A stretch of DNA of 49,986 bases from JANWZL01 sp041640815. GTDB taxonomy: Bacteria > Pseudomonadota > Gammaproteobacteria > Burkholderiales > Thiobacillaceae. The notes below the pieces were generated by a model. It made no database searches. It was not told the origin of the DNA and worked only from the letters and a program-made list of their open reading frames with translations. Both the position numbers and the translations under genes were made by a program. The stretch is taken from the NCBI GenBank assembly GCA_041640815.1, contig JBEPZO010000012.1:1-49986 (forward strand), in the 5' to 3' direction. This document shows, piece by piece, positions 1-7,741 of the stretch. Each line of letters opens with the position of its first letter. Position 1 is the stretch's first letter.

Positions 1-1
1 G

Positions 2-247
2 GAGCTGATCGCCGAGGACGTGACCAACCAGGGTTGCATCGATCTCACCGTGAAGCTGCCCGAGCGCCTCTATCTGTTCGAGTTCAAGGTGGTGGAAGAT
101 GCGGCCGAAGGCAAAGCCCTCGCCCAACTCATCAAACGCGGCTATGCCGACAAATACCTCGCCGATGGGCGCCCCATCCACTTGATCGGCATCGAATTTA
201 GCCGCAAGCAGCGCAACCTGGTGAACTTCGCTGTCAAGACCCGCTAA
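2..247 (+). CDS. C-terminal part of a PD-(D/E)XK nuclease-superfamily protein (AAA-ATPase-like/DUF1703 type), cut by the window edge
   Basis: The reading frame is open from the first bases and stops at 245-247, so the gene begins outside the window. The visible 81 residues hold the PD-(D/E)XK core: an Asp in the strand CIDLTV (about residue 14 of the visible part), then FEFKV with the E-x-K pair, then a helix (ALAQLIKRGYADKY) and the closing strand IHLIGIEFS. This order, especially GYADKY followed by LIGIEFS, matches the C-terminal nuclease-like domain of the large family of small AAA-ATPase proteins annotated as AAA family ATPase/DUF1703. The family is common, often multicopy, and its role is not settled. 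The N-terminal ATPase half cannot be seen, so completeness is unknown. Confidence 0.75.
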   Translation, partial: ELIAEDVTNQGCIDLTVKLPERLYLFEFKVVEDAAEGKALAQLIKRGYADKYLADGRPIHLIGIEFSRKQRNLVNFAVKTR

Positions 248-571
248 GGGCAAGGAATTCGCGCCGCACCGCCCCCCTGTTGGATATGGCGCATGGGTTT
301 GAAGGCAATCTATAACGTTCGCTCTTGCTTTGGCGAATTGACTGTCGCTGCTTTACGCCCGCAGCAGCCCTATTTCGGGTAGTTCACGGCCGGTTGCGAC
401 CGCTCCGTGGGCAGCGTGACTAAGAGGCCTGGAAAGCAGTGAGCGATGGGGACAAAGTCGGGACAATAAACACCCCGAAACCGGGAGTTGTCCACCGGAT
501 CACCTCCCGGAAGCGCGAAGGCTGAAATAAGCCCTACACAAAGGTAGCCCGCGGGTTTTCTGAGATTTACT
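248..571. other. gene-poor spacer before tRNA-Phe
   Basis: No convincing coding sequence on either strand. A 7-bp inverted repeat (CCGGGAG at 481-487 with CTCCCGG at 504-510) could form a stem with a 16-base loop, but no U-tract follows on either strand, so I do not call it a terminator. Nothing else is recognised. Confidence 0.5.
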
Positions 572-647
<76 letters not shown>

Positions 648-1360
648 GTAAGGGTATTGAGTGGTATTCGTAGGCAGCCCGGAGCAACGTTGAAGCGTAC
701 TAGCAGCCTACTGCGACTTTCGCTGCTTTCCGGATTGGCAAAGACAAAGAACGAAATAGGTTAGTTTAGCAAAAGCTAAGAGGTCTTTGCAACCGTAGTT
801 TGGCGACGATACCAAACCTAACTTCAATCATGGTTTGGATACTTAACCAGAAGAAGGGATGGTCGATATCACAACGCCAACGTCGCAAAGATAGCTTGCA
901 CCGTGCTATGCCGTCAATGGGATTGAGCGACGATGCGTTGCTGGGCTGCTCCATTACCTCCTTTGAAGAGGTTCCCACAGCAAGGTGGATCAGTGGGGGT
1001 CATACATGCAGCGCAGACCCTGATTATCCTCAATATAATCGCTGTACTGGAGGCCCGTTAAAGAAGCGCTAGCTGAGTGGGAAGAAGCGCCCAGCATGGG
1101 GTATCCCCTAAGAAGCAGGCCGCCCCTTCAATCATGCCATGGGCTTAGTTAGGGGCTGGTAAGACAGTATCTTTAAATTAACCAGCGCTGGCACATGGCT
1201 GCCTTGCGCAGTGTCAGCTTGAGGCGCATAACAGCGGCACGGCCATTGTTAGCCGACGCCGAAACTTCGTGTCACACCTCCCCCTAGTTTAGGCCTCGCA
1301 GCCAGCGCTCCATGCGCCAGCCCCTTTCATCCCGCTTTGGTTTTTTTGCGTTACCTTGAC
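648..1360. other. gene-poor stretch downstream of the decarboxylase gene, upstream of tRNA-Phe
   Basis: About 710 bases with no gene I can support. Open frames exist on both strands (800-1072 plus, 766-978 minus), but neither has a ribosome binding site, a recognisable domain or the codon use of the neighbours. Base composition is more AT-rich than the flanking genes. A palindrome CCAGCGCTGG lies near 1177-1186 and resembles elements at 11502-11514 and 25630-25656. The stretch could be a decayed insertion next to the tRNA, but I see no transposase or integrase remnant. Confidence 0.45.
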
Positions 1361-3595
1361 TCAGATCACGCAGTCGACAAAGTAGCGCACCTTTCCATTC
1401 TCATGCACTTTAACCAATCCGTGCACGTCAGTTTCAAATCCTGGAAAACGATCATTGAATTCGCGTATGAACTGGAGATAGCGCACAATCGTGGCGTTAA
1501 ATCGCTCGCCTGGGATCAAGAGCGGGATGCCTGGCGGGTAGGGGGTGAGCAGCACGCTGGTGATGCGGCCTTCCAGGTGGTCGATCTCCACCCGCTCAAT
1601 TTCCCGATGCGCCATCTTGGCAAAGGCGTCCGATGGCTTCATCGCCGGTGCCATCTCCGAGAGATACATTTCAGTTGTCAGTCTAGCTACATCGTTGGCT
1701 TTGTAAATGGCATGGATCTGGTTGCAGAGGTCTTTAAGCCCAATCTTCTCATAGCGTGGTTGCTTTTCGATGAACTCGGGCAGCACTCGCCACAGGGGCT
1801 GGTTCTCGTCGTAGTCGGCCTTGAACTGCTGCAGGGCGGTGACCAGCGTGTTCCAGCGCCCTTTGGTGATGCCGATGGTGAACATGATGAAGAACGAGTA
1901 AAGCCCCGTTTTCTCGACAATGACCCCGTGCTCGGCCAGATACTTGGTGACGATGGCCGCGGGGATGCCCCAATCGGCGAAGTCCCCGTCCACGTCGAGG
2001 CCTGGCGTTATGACGGTGGCCTTGATGGGGTCGAGCATGTTGAAGCCGGGGGCCAGGTCGCCAAAACCGTGCCAGCGTTCACGCGACCCCAACAGCCAGT
2101 CCTCGCGGCTACCGATGCCCTCCTCGGCCAGGCGGTCTGGCCCCCAGACCTTGAACCACCAGTCCTGGCCGAACTCGGCGTCGACCTTGCGCATGGCGCG
2201 TCGGAAATCCAAGGCCTCCAGGATCGACTCCTCCACCAGTGCCGTGCCGCCTGGCGGTTCCATCATCGCCGCCGCCACATCACACGAGGCGATGATGGCG
2301 TACTGCGGCGAGGTCGAGGTGTGCATCAGGTAGGCCTCGTTGAAACGGTGATAGTCCAGCTTGCGATTCTCGGAATCCTGCACCAGGATCTGCGACGCTT
2401 GCGATAGCCCCGCCAGGAGCTTGTGCGTGGATTGGGTGGCGAACACCAGGGCGTCCTTCGACCGCGGCCGGCCCTTACCGATGGCATGCATGCCGCGGTA
2501 GAACTCATGGAATGCCGCATGCGGCAGCCAGGCCTCATCGAAGTGCAGGGTATCGATGTAGTCACCCAACAGCTCCTTGATCATGTCGACGTTATAAAGG
2601 ATGCCGTCGTAGGTGCTCTGGGTGATGCTGAGGATTCTGGGCTTGGCCTTGATCGCCTTGGCGAACGGATGGGCATCGATCTTTTTCTGGATGTTCTCCG
2701 GCCGGAATTCGTCGAGCGGGATCGGCCCGATGATGCCGTAGTTGTTGCGCGTGGGCGTCAGGAAGATGGGGATGGCGCCGGTCATGATGATGGCGTGCAG
2801 GATCGATTTGTGGCAGTTGCGATCCACCAGCACGATGTCATTGGGCGCCACCGTGTAGTGCCAGACCATCTTGTTCGATGAGCTGGTGCCGTTGGTGACG
2901 AAAAACAGGTGATCGGCATTGAAGATGCGGGCGGCATTGCGCTCGCTGGCGCCGACCGGGCCGGTGTGATCGAGTAGCTGCCCAAGCTCGTCCACCGCGT
3001 TGCACACGTCGGCGCGCAGCAAGTTCTCGCCGAAGAACTGGTGGAACATCTGGCCGATGGGGCTTTTGAGGAACGCCACGCCACCGGAGTGACCCGGGCA
3101 ATGCCAGGAATAGGAGCCGTCTGCCGCGTAGTGGGTGAGCGCGCGGAAGAAAGGCGGGACGATGGAATCCAGGTAGGCGCGCGCCTCGCGTGCGATGTAA
3201 CGGGCGAGAAACTCCGGCGTGTCCTCGAGCATGTGGATGAAACCGTTGAGCTGACGCAGGATATCGTTCGGGATATGCCGCGCCGTGCGGGTTTCGCCAT
3301 GCAGGAAGATGGGGATTTCGGCGTTGCGAAAGCGGATCTCCTCGACGAAGGCGCGCAGTTCAGCGATGGTCTCCTCCTCCTCATTAGCGAGTTCCTCGTC
3401 GTCGACCGAAAGGATAAAGGCGCACGCGCGCGATTGCTGCTGCGCGAAGGAGGACAGGTCGCCGTAGCTGGTGACGCCCAGCACCTCGATGCCCTCCTTC
3501 TCGATGGCCTGGGCTAGCGTCCGGATGGATAAACCGCTTTGGTTCTCGGAGCGAAAATCTTCGTCGATGATGACGACCGGAAAACGGAAGCGCAT
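1361..3595 (-). CDS. PLP-dependent Orn/Lys/Arg decarboxylase (AdiA/LdcC superfamily)
   Basis: This 744-residue protein is a fold-type I basic amino-acid decarboxylase, which removes CO2 from arginine, lysine or ornithine to give agmatine, cadaverine or putrescine. An N-terminal wing/receiver-like domain spans about residues 1-130. The core carries the substrate-side motif SWHCPGHSGG (about 163-172), the cofactor Asp in HFDEAW (351-356) and the Schiff-base lysine in STHKLL (Lys392), followed by the C-terminal domain. The length matches the large inducible and constitutive enterobacterial enzymes. Which amino acid it uses cannot be read from the sequence. It lies downstream of dcd on the same strand with a 95-base gap containing a short hairpin. 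Its closeness to mrp and dcd is a common betaproteobacterial arrangement. No antiporter gene accompanies it, so a dedicated acid-resistance pair is not evident here. Confidence 0.93.
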   Translation of the reverse strand: MRFRFPVVIIDEDFRSENQSGLSIRTLAQAIEKEGIEVLGVTSYGDLSSFAQQQSRACAFILSVDDEELANEEEETIAELRAFVEEIRFRNAEIPIFLHGETRTARHIPNDILRQLNGFIHMLEDTPEFLARYIAREARAYLDSIVPPFFRALTHYAADGSYSWHCPGHSGGVAFLKSPIGQMFHQFFGENLLRADVCNAVDELGQLLDHTGPVGASERNAARIFNADHLFFVTNGTSSSNKMVWHYTVAPNDIVLVDRNCHKSILHAIIMTGAIPIFLTPTRNNYGIIGPIPLDEFRPENIQKKIDAHPFAKAIKAKPRILSITQSTYDGILYNVDMIKELLGDYIDTLHFDEAWLPHAAFHEFYRGMHAIGKGRPRSKDALVFATQSTHKLLAGLSQASQILVQDSENRKLDYHRFNEAYLMHTSTSPQYAIIASCDVAAAMMEPPGGTALVEESILEALDFRRAMRKVDAEFGQDWWFKVWGPDRLAEEGIGSREDWLLGSRERWHGFGDLAPGFNMLDPIKATVITPGLDVDGDFADWGIPAAIVTKYLAEHGVIVEKTGLYSFFIMFTIGITKGRWNTLVTALQQFKADYDENQPLWRVLPEFIEKQPRYEKIGLKDLCNQIHAIYKANDVARLTTEMYLSEMAPAMKPSDAFAKMAHREIERVEIDHLEGRITSVLLTPYPPGIPLLIPGERFNATIVRYLQFIREFNDRFPGFETDVHGLVKVHENGKVRYFVDCVI

Positions 3596-3626
3596 ATCAG
3601 TCCATTACGCCTGCTCTGTCCCCTTG

Positions 3627-3644
3627 GCTAGGCACACGCCTAGC
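3627..3644. repeat. short perfect hairpin between dcd and the decarboxylase gene
   Basis: GCTAGGC (3627-3633) and GCCTAGC (3638-3644) form a perfect 7-bp stem with a 4-base loop. No run of T follows on the minus strand, so it is not a canonical terminator. It may be an RNA-processing or stabilising element between the two genes. Confidence 0.4.
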
Positions 3645-3690
3645 TAGCTGGATGCTGGCCTTGCAGCCTGCCAAGAATACCTTGCCTGCA

Positions 3691-4257
3691 TCAGATTTTA
3701 GGCAGCGTCACACCGGTCTGACCGAGATATTTGCCGCCGCGATCGCGGTAGGAGGTCTCGCACACCTCGTCCGACTCGAAAAACAGCATCTGCGCTACAC
3801 CCTCGTTGGCGTAAATGCGCGCCGGCAGCGGGGTGGTGTTGGAAAACTCCAGCGTCACATGCCCTTCCCACTCCGGCTCCAAGGGGGTGACATTGACGAT
3901 GATACCGCAGCGGGCATAGGTGCTCTTGCCCAAACAGATGGTCAGCACGTTGCGCGGGATGCGGAAGTATTCCACCGTGCGCGCCAGGGCGAAGGAGTTG
4001 GGGGGGATGATGCAGGAGTCGCCCTTGACCTCGACGAAAGAGTTGGGGTCGAAATGCTTCGGATCGACAATGGTGGTGTTGATGTCGGTGAATAGTTTGA
4101 ATTCGTCGGCGCAACGCACGTCATAGCCGTAGCTGGAAGTGCCGTAGGAGACGACCTTCAAGCCGCCGACCTCCTTCACCTGGCCAGGTTCGAAGGGCTC
4201 GATCATGCCGTATTCCAAGGCCATGCGCCGGATCCACTTGTCGGACTTGATACTCAT
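3691..4257 (-). CDS. dcd: dCTP deaminase
   Basis: The 188-residue product deaminates dCTP to dUTP, supplying dUMP for thymidylate synthesis. It begins MSIKSDKWIRRM, the usual start of this family, so I chose the ATG at 4255-4257 over an in-frame upstream codon. Family landmarks are GKSTYAR (about 110-116) and the catalytic glutamate in the strand VTLEFSN (Glu137, equivalent to Glu138 of the E. coli enzyme). Length equals the normal 185-195 residues. It follows mrp on the same strand, but a rho-independent terminator lies between them (4271-4308), so it depends on readthrough or its own promoter. No strong Shine-Dalgarno sequence is visible before the chosen start. Confidence 0.96.
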   Translation of the reverse strand: MSIKSDKWIRRMALEYGMIEPFEPGQVKEVGGLKVVSYGTSSYGYDVRCADEFKLFTDINTTIVDPKHFDPNSFVEVKGDSCIIPPNSFALARTVEYFRIPRNVLTICLGKSTYARCGIIVNVTPLEPEWEGHVTLEFSNTTPLPARIYANEGVAQMLFFESDEVCETSYRDRGGKYLGQTGVTLPKI

Positions 4258-4270
4258 GGCAACCGCAGGG

Positions 4271-4308
4271 AAAAAAGAAAGGCGTGCGGCATAATACCTC
4301 ACGCCTTT
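4271..4308 (-). terminator. rho-independent terminator after mrp
   Basis: Read on the minus strand, a 9-bp perfect stem AAAGGCGTG/CACGCCTTT (arms 4300-4308 and 4278-4286) with a 13-base loop is followed by CTTTTTT (4271-4277). It sits just after the mrp stop codon and 14 bases before the dcd start, so it can end mrp transcription or work as a partial attenuator for dcd. Confidence 0.8.
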
Positions 4309-4326
4309 CCTGCCGCGTAACGCTAA

Positions 4327-5415
4327 TCAAGTGTTCTGGATGACGATGTTGGGGAACTTTGCCGAGTGGTCGACCGCCAGCTCGCCCACCTTCACCGCCA
4401 CGCGCCGCGCGATTTGCCGGTAGATCTCGGCAATGCGCGACTCCGGCTCGGCCACCACCGTCGGCTTACCAGAGTCTGTTTCCTCGCGAATCCGGATATC
4501 TAGCGGCAAGGCACCGAGAAATTCTACTCCGTAGTCTTTACACATGCGCTCGCCACCCCCTTCGCCGAAGATGCGCTCTTCGTGGCCGCATTTCGAGCAG
4601 ATGTGGATCGACATGTTCTCCACCACCCCCAGGATGGGCACGCCGACCTTTTCGAACATCTTAAGTCCCTTACGCGCATCGATCAGCGCGATGTCCTGCG
4701 GCGTGGTGACGATCACTGCGCCGGTGACCGGCACGCGCTGGGCCAGCGTGAGTTGGATGTCGCCGGTACCCGGCGGCAGGTCCACCACCAGGTAGTCAAT
4801 GTCTTTCCACTTGGTATTGTTGAGCAGTTGCTCCAGGGCCTGGGTCACCATGGGGCCACGCCAGACCATAGGCGTCTCGACATCGATCAAAAAGCCGATC
4901 GACATCGCCTGCAGGCCATGCCCCCACATCGGCTCCAGCGACTGGCCATCCTCGGATTCCGGCCGTCCATGAATGCCCAGCATGGTGGGCTGGGAAGGAC
5001 CGTAGATGTCAGCATCAAGCACGCCGACACGCGCCCCCTCGGCAGCGAGCGCCAGCGCCAAGTTGACGGCGGTGGTGGACTTGCCCACGCCGCCCTTGCC
5101 CGAGGCCACGGCGATGATGTTCTTCACACCCGGGATGAGTTTGACGCCGCGTTGCACGCTGTGGGCGACGATCTTCCAAGTGACGTTGGCCTCGGCGGCC
5201 TCCACACCCGGGATGCTTAAGAGCTTGTCCTCCACCCGCCGCTTGATGTCGGCCATCACCATCTTGGCCGGATAGGGCAACACCACGTCGACGCTCACCT
5301 TGCCGCCCTCGATGCGGATGTTGCGCGCCGATTTGCTGGAGATGAAGTCCTTCTGGGTGTTGGGATCGACCAGCTCCTTCAGGGCCGTCTGCACTTGTGA
5401 TTCGGTGACTGACAT
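4327..5415 (-). CDS. apbC: Mrp/ApbC/NBP35-family iron-sulfur cluster carrier ATPase
   Basis: A 362-residue P-loop ATPase that binds and transfers [4Fe-4S] clusters to target proteins. An N-terminal MIP18/DUF59 domain (about residues 5-85) precedes the deviant Walker A motif GKGGVGKST (106-114), and a later CSKC pair around residue 258 supplies cluster ligands. The start MSVTESQ at 5415 is supported by AGAGG seven bases upstream. An in-frame ATG ten codons earlier is less likely. A strong sigma70 promoter is seen at 5475-5510 and a terminator follows the gene. In many betaproteobacteria the gene is divergent from metG; here metG is not adjacent. Confidence 0.95.
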   Translation of the reverse strand: MSVTESQVQTALKELVDPNTQKDFISSKSARNIRIEGGKVSVDVVLPYPAKMVMADIKRRVEDKLLSIPGVEAAEANVTWKIVAHSVQRGVKLIPGVKNIIAVASGKGGVGKSTTAVNLALALAAEGARVGVLDADIYGPSQPTMLGIHGRPESEDGQSLEPMWGHGLQAMSIGFLIDVETPMVWRGPMVTQALEQLLNNTKWKDIDYLVVDLPPGTGDIQLTLAQRVPVTGAVIVTTPQDIALIDARKGLKMFEKVGVPILGVVENMSIHICSKCGHEERIFGEGGGERMCKDYGVEFLGALPLDIRIREETDSGKPTVVAEPESRIAEIYRQIARRVAVKVGELAVDHSAKFPNIVIQNT

Positions 5416-5474
5416 GTCAGACCTCTCGGTGAGTGGATAAATCACTATGACCTGATGAGCGGGAGAAGCTTATT

Positions 5475-5510
5475 GTTGAGTATTTTAGTAGGATTATCGG
5501 CTTATGCCAA
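5475..5510 (-). promoter_or_regulatory. sigma70-type promoter for mrp (apbC)
   Basis: On the minus strand TTGGCA (5505-5510) and TAAAAT (5482-5487) are separated by exactly 17 bases, five of six matches each to the -35 and -10 consensus. Transcription would start near 5475, giving a leader of about 60 bases before the mrp ATG. Confidence 0.6.
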
Positions 5511-5671
5511 TTCCCCTTGGGGCCGACCATGCCGGGTGGGGCAAGCGCCGGGGAGGCCATTAGGCGGAGGGGTGTTGCCACTTGTGCTGTTCATAGAGCG
5601 TCCTGGGCATCTTAAGCACCATTGGCCAGGCAACCAGCCAGTTTAGCAGTGAGAGTTCGCCGTTCAGTTCT

Positions 5672-6262
5672 CTATCTGTTTAACGCTGCCTCGATATCCG
5701 CAAAGGTGTTGGCGATGGATAGGGTATGAATGGGCATGCCCAACAAACGGCTAATCTGCGTAGCGGAAAAGAGTCCTCGGAGCATTTGACTACGATCAGG
5801 TTGGCGGTCCACCACCAGGGCGTGCTGCCGCCCCTGGGCCTGCAGCGTCGCAACCACATCCCCCACCACCGCGCTCTTGAGATCCTCGGCACAGATCACC
5901 TCCAGGCGCTCGCGCGGTGTCATGATGTCCTTGACCAGGACGTCGGAATAGTGGATGCCCTGGGTCTGAATCACCTGCATGGGCTTTTCGCTCGTCAGAT
6001 CGGTGGCGGTGATCAGGCCCAGGATGTGATGTTGCGCATCCACCACCAGCAGCATGCGCACACCGTGGTGGATCATGCGGGCGCGGGCGTCCTCGATGCT
6101 GTCCAAGGGTGAGATGGTGTAGGCGGTGACCTTGCTGAAGTCGGTCATCACCTCGAGGGCGGGGGTATCCAAAGTCACCCGCTCGGGCATCTCCTGCTTG
6201 GGCGTGAGAAAGGATGCCCCCTTCTGCAGGGGGATGACCGGCAGCACCCTATATGTTTTCAT
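5672..6262 (-). CDS. tandem CBS-domain protein
   Basis: The 196-residue protein contains two CBS modules (about residues 41-98 and 112-180), which usually bind adenosyl nucleotides and act as energy or metabolite sensors. No enzymatic or membrane domain is attached. The start at 6262 (MKTYRVLPVIP) is fixed by AAGGAGGT seven bases upstream; a much longer open frame upstream is a shadow of rppH. It lies 28 bases downstream of rppH on the same strand, so the two are probably co-transcribed. Stand-alone CBS pairs often regulate a partner in trans; the partner is not evident here. Confidence 0.88.
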   Translation of the reverse strand: MKTYRVLPVIPLQKGASFLTPKQEMPERVTLDTPALEVMTDFSKVTAYTISPLDSIEDARARMIHHGVRMLLVVDAQHHILGLITATDLTSEKPMQVIQTQGIHYSDVLVKDIMTPRERLEVICAEDLKSAVVGDVVATLQAQGRQHALVVDRQPDRSQMLRGLFSATQISRLLGMPIHTLSIANTFADIEAALNR

Positions 6263-6290
6263 CGCGGCTACCTCCTTCAGGCCGTGTCGA

Positions 6291-6827
6291 TCAGGGGCGC
6301 AGCAGGTGCGTGCGCGCCACGTGTAGGTAGGGATGCCGGACGCGGGGCGGCTGCAGCGGCGGCAGGTATCTCGCCAGTTCCTTGAGGGCGGCGCGATAGA
6401 CCTCGCGCTTGAACTCGACCACGGCCTGGACGGGGTCCCAATAAGCGCTCCAGCGCCAAGCGTCGAACTCCGGATGGTCGGTGGCACGCAGACAGACGTC
6501 ACAATCCCGCCCAACCAGCCGCACCAGGAACCAGATCTGTTTCTGGCCTCGGTAGTGGCTGCGGCAATCCTTGCGGCGCCACTCCTGCGGCACGTCGTAG
6601 CGCAACCAGCCGCGGGTGCGACCGAGGATGCGCACGTGCTCCGGCCGCAAGCCAACCTCCTCGTGCAGCTCGCGGAACATGGCTTCTTCCGGATTCTCTC
6701 CGGGCTTGATGCCGCCCTGGGGAAATTGCCAGGCGTTCTGCCGCACGCGCTTGCCCCAGAACACCTCGTTGCGGGCGTTGCAGATCACGATGCCCACGTT
6801 CGGCCGGTAACCGTCTTTGTCGATCAT
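6291..6827 (-). CDS. rppH: RNA pyrophosphohydrolase (Nudix)
   Basis: The 178-residue Nudix hydrolase removes pyrophosphate from the 5' end of primary transcripts, opening them to RNase E decay. The start MIDKDGYRPNVGIVI is the family's standard N-terminus. The Nudix box runs from Gly38 to Leu60 with the catalytic glutamates in REL-EE (Glu53, Glu56, Glu57). QFPQGGI before the box and the later WRWSAYWDPV also fit RppH rather than generic Nudix proteins. Divergent from proS across one intervening gene, a usual betaproteobacterial neighbourhood. Confidence 0.95.
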   Translation of the reverse strand: MIDKDGYRPNVGIVICNARNEVFWGKRVRQNAWQFPQGGIKPGENPEEAMFRELHEEVGLRPEHVRILGRTRGWLRYDVPQEWRRKDCRSHYRGQKQIWFLVRLVGRDCDVCLRATDHPEFDAWRWSAYWDPVQAVVEFKREVYRAALKELARYLPPLQPPRVRHPYLHVARTHLLRP

Positions 6828-6915
6828 GGCCGTCCTCAATCGTTGCAAGTTTGCGTCGCATTGTCCCACCCTTCACCGCCCTTGCAAAGACGGTCGCTGC
6901 CGAGGGCGAGCGCGC

Positions 6916-7704
6916 TCAGGCCGGTTGTGGCAGAAACCCCTCTGCCGTGCACGGGTTAAAGCTACACATACGATCCAGAAAGCGCGGAAACTCCAGTCCG
7001 AGCTCACGCTGGCAACGCTCCGCCCGTTCACGCAGGAAGGCCATCCCCAGCTCGGGCAAGGGCGGCTTGAAACAAAAGACCACCACATTGCCCTTCTGTT
7101 CCGCCGGCAGCAGGAGTAGGTGCCCGGCAAATACCTCGGCCAGGCGTCGGCGATAGACGTCAAAACGCCGATCCGACCCCCATAAATTGAATACCGCCAC
7201 TCCACCCGCTCGCAGGGCCTTCAGACAGTCGCGATAAAAGGCCGTGCTGGCAAGCGCCTCGACGATGCGCTCGGCATCATAGGCATCGACCAACAGCGTA
7301 TCGAGCATCTGCTGTTGGCGGCGCACGTAGGCGGCGCCGTCTTCCACCCTGACGGTGAGCCGATCGTCATCGGCTGGCAACAGGAAGTAGGCACGTGCGG
7401 CGGCCACCACCTCGGGGTTGACCTCGACGGCGGTGAGCCTGACCGCCGGCAGGCGCTGATGGATGAATTTTGCGATCGAACCGCCTCCCAGCCCGATCAA
7501 GGCGACATCGCGCGCCGCAGGCTGGAACAGGGCGAAGGCCATCATGGCACGGGTGTATTCCAACTCAAGCGCATAGGGGGCGCGGAGGCGCATCGCGCTC
7601 TGCACGGCTGGCCCACCCAGATGGAGCAGGCGCACGCCGTTTTTCTCGCTGATCTGCACGGTCGCTAGCTCAGGCTGGCGCGAAAAACGGGAAAGAAAAC
7701 GCAT
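6916..7704 (-). CDS. spermidine-synthase-like (polyamine aminopropyltransferase fold) protein
   Basis: The 262 residues form a Rossmann methyltransferase-like fold with the nucleotide-binding loop GLGGGS (71-76), an acidic residue after strand 2 (EVNPE, Glu94) and VDAYD (139-143) where spermidine synthases carry their active-site acid. It is somewhat shorter than SpeE, and the polyamine-side residues are not clearly conserved, so substrate and product are uncertain. It could be an aminopropyltransferase or a class I methyltransferase relative. It starts 37 bases from the proS ATG on the opposite strand. The rppH gene follows 88 bases downstream on the same strand. Confidence 0.75.
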   Translation of the reverse strand: MRFLSRFSRQPELATVQISEKNGVRLLHLGGPAVQSAMRLRAPYALELEYTRAMMAFALFQPAARDVALIGLGGGSIAKFIHQRLPAVRLTAVEVNPEVVAAARAYFLLPADDDRLTVRVEDGAAYVRRQQQMLDTLLVDAYDAERIVEALASTAFYRDCLKALRAGGVAVFNLWGSDRRFDVYRRRLAEVFAGHLLLLPAEQKGNVVVFCFKPPLPELGMAFLRERAERCQRELGLEFPRFLDRMCSFNPCTAEGFLPQPA

Positions 7705-7705
7705 T

Positions 7706-7714
7706 TGCTAAAAT
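7706..7714 (+). promoter_or_regulatory. extended -10 element before proS
   Basis: TGC followed by TAAAAT (7709-7714) gives an extended -10 box; the -35 position is poor. Transcription would begin about 20 bases before the ATG at 7742. The element overlaps the start region of the divergent gene. Confidence 0.4.
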
Positions 7715-7741
7715 ATAGGTTTGGACACTTTGGCTGCCATT

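Noticed and set aside
800..1072. 90-codon plus frame and overlapping 70-codon minus frame near the tRNA-Phe gene
   Set aside because: Neither has a ribosome site, a known domain or coding-like codon use; I could not connect them to a transposase or integrase.
1337..2407. 356-codon plus-strand frame opposite the decarboxylase
   Set aside because: No ribosome site or domain; it is the antisense shadow of a gene with clear catalytic motifs.
5455..5646. 63-codon plus frame upstream of mrp
   Set aside because: It covers the predicted mrp promoter and has a random-looking product.
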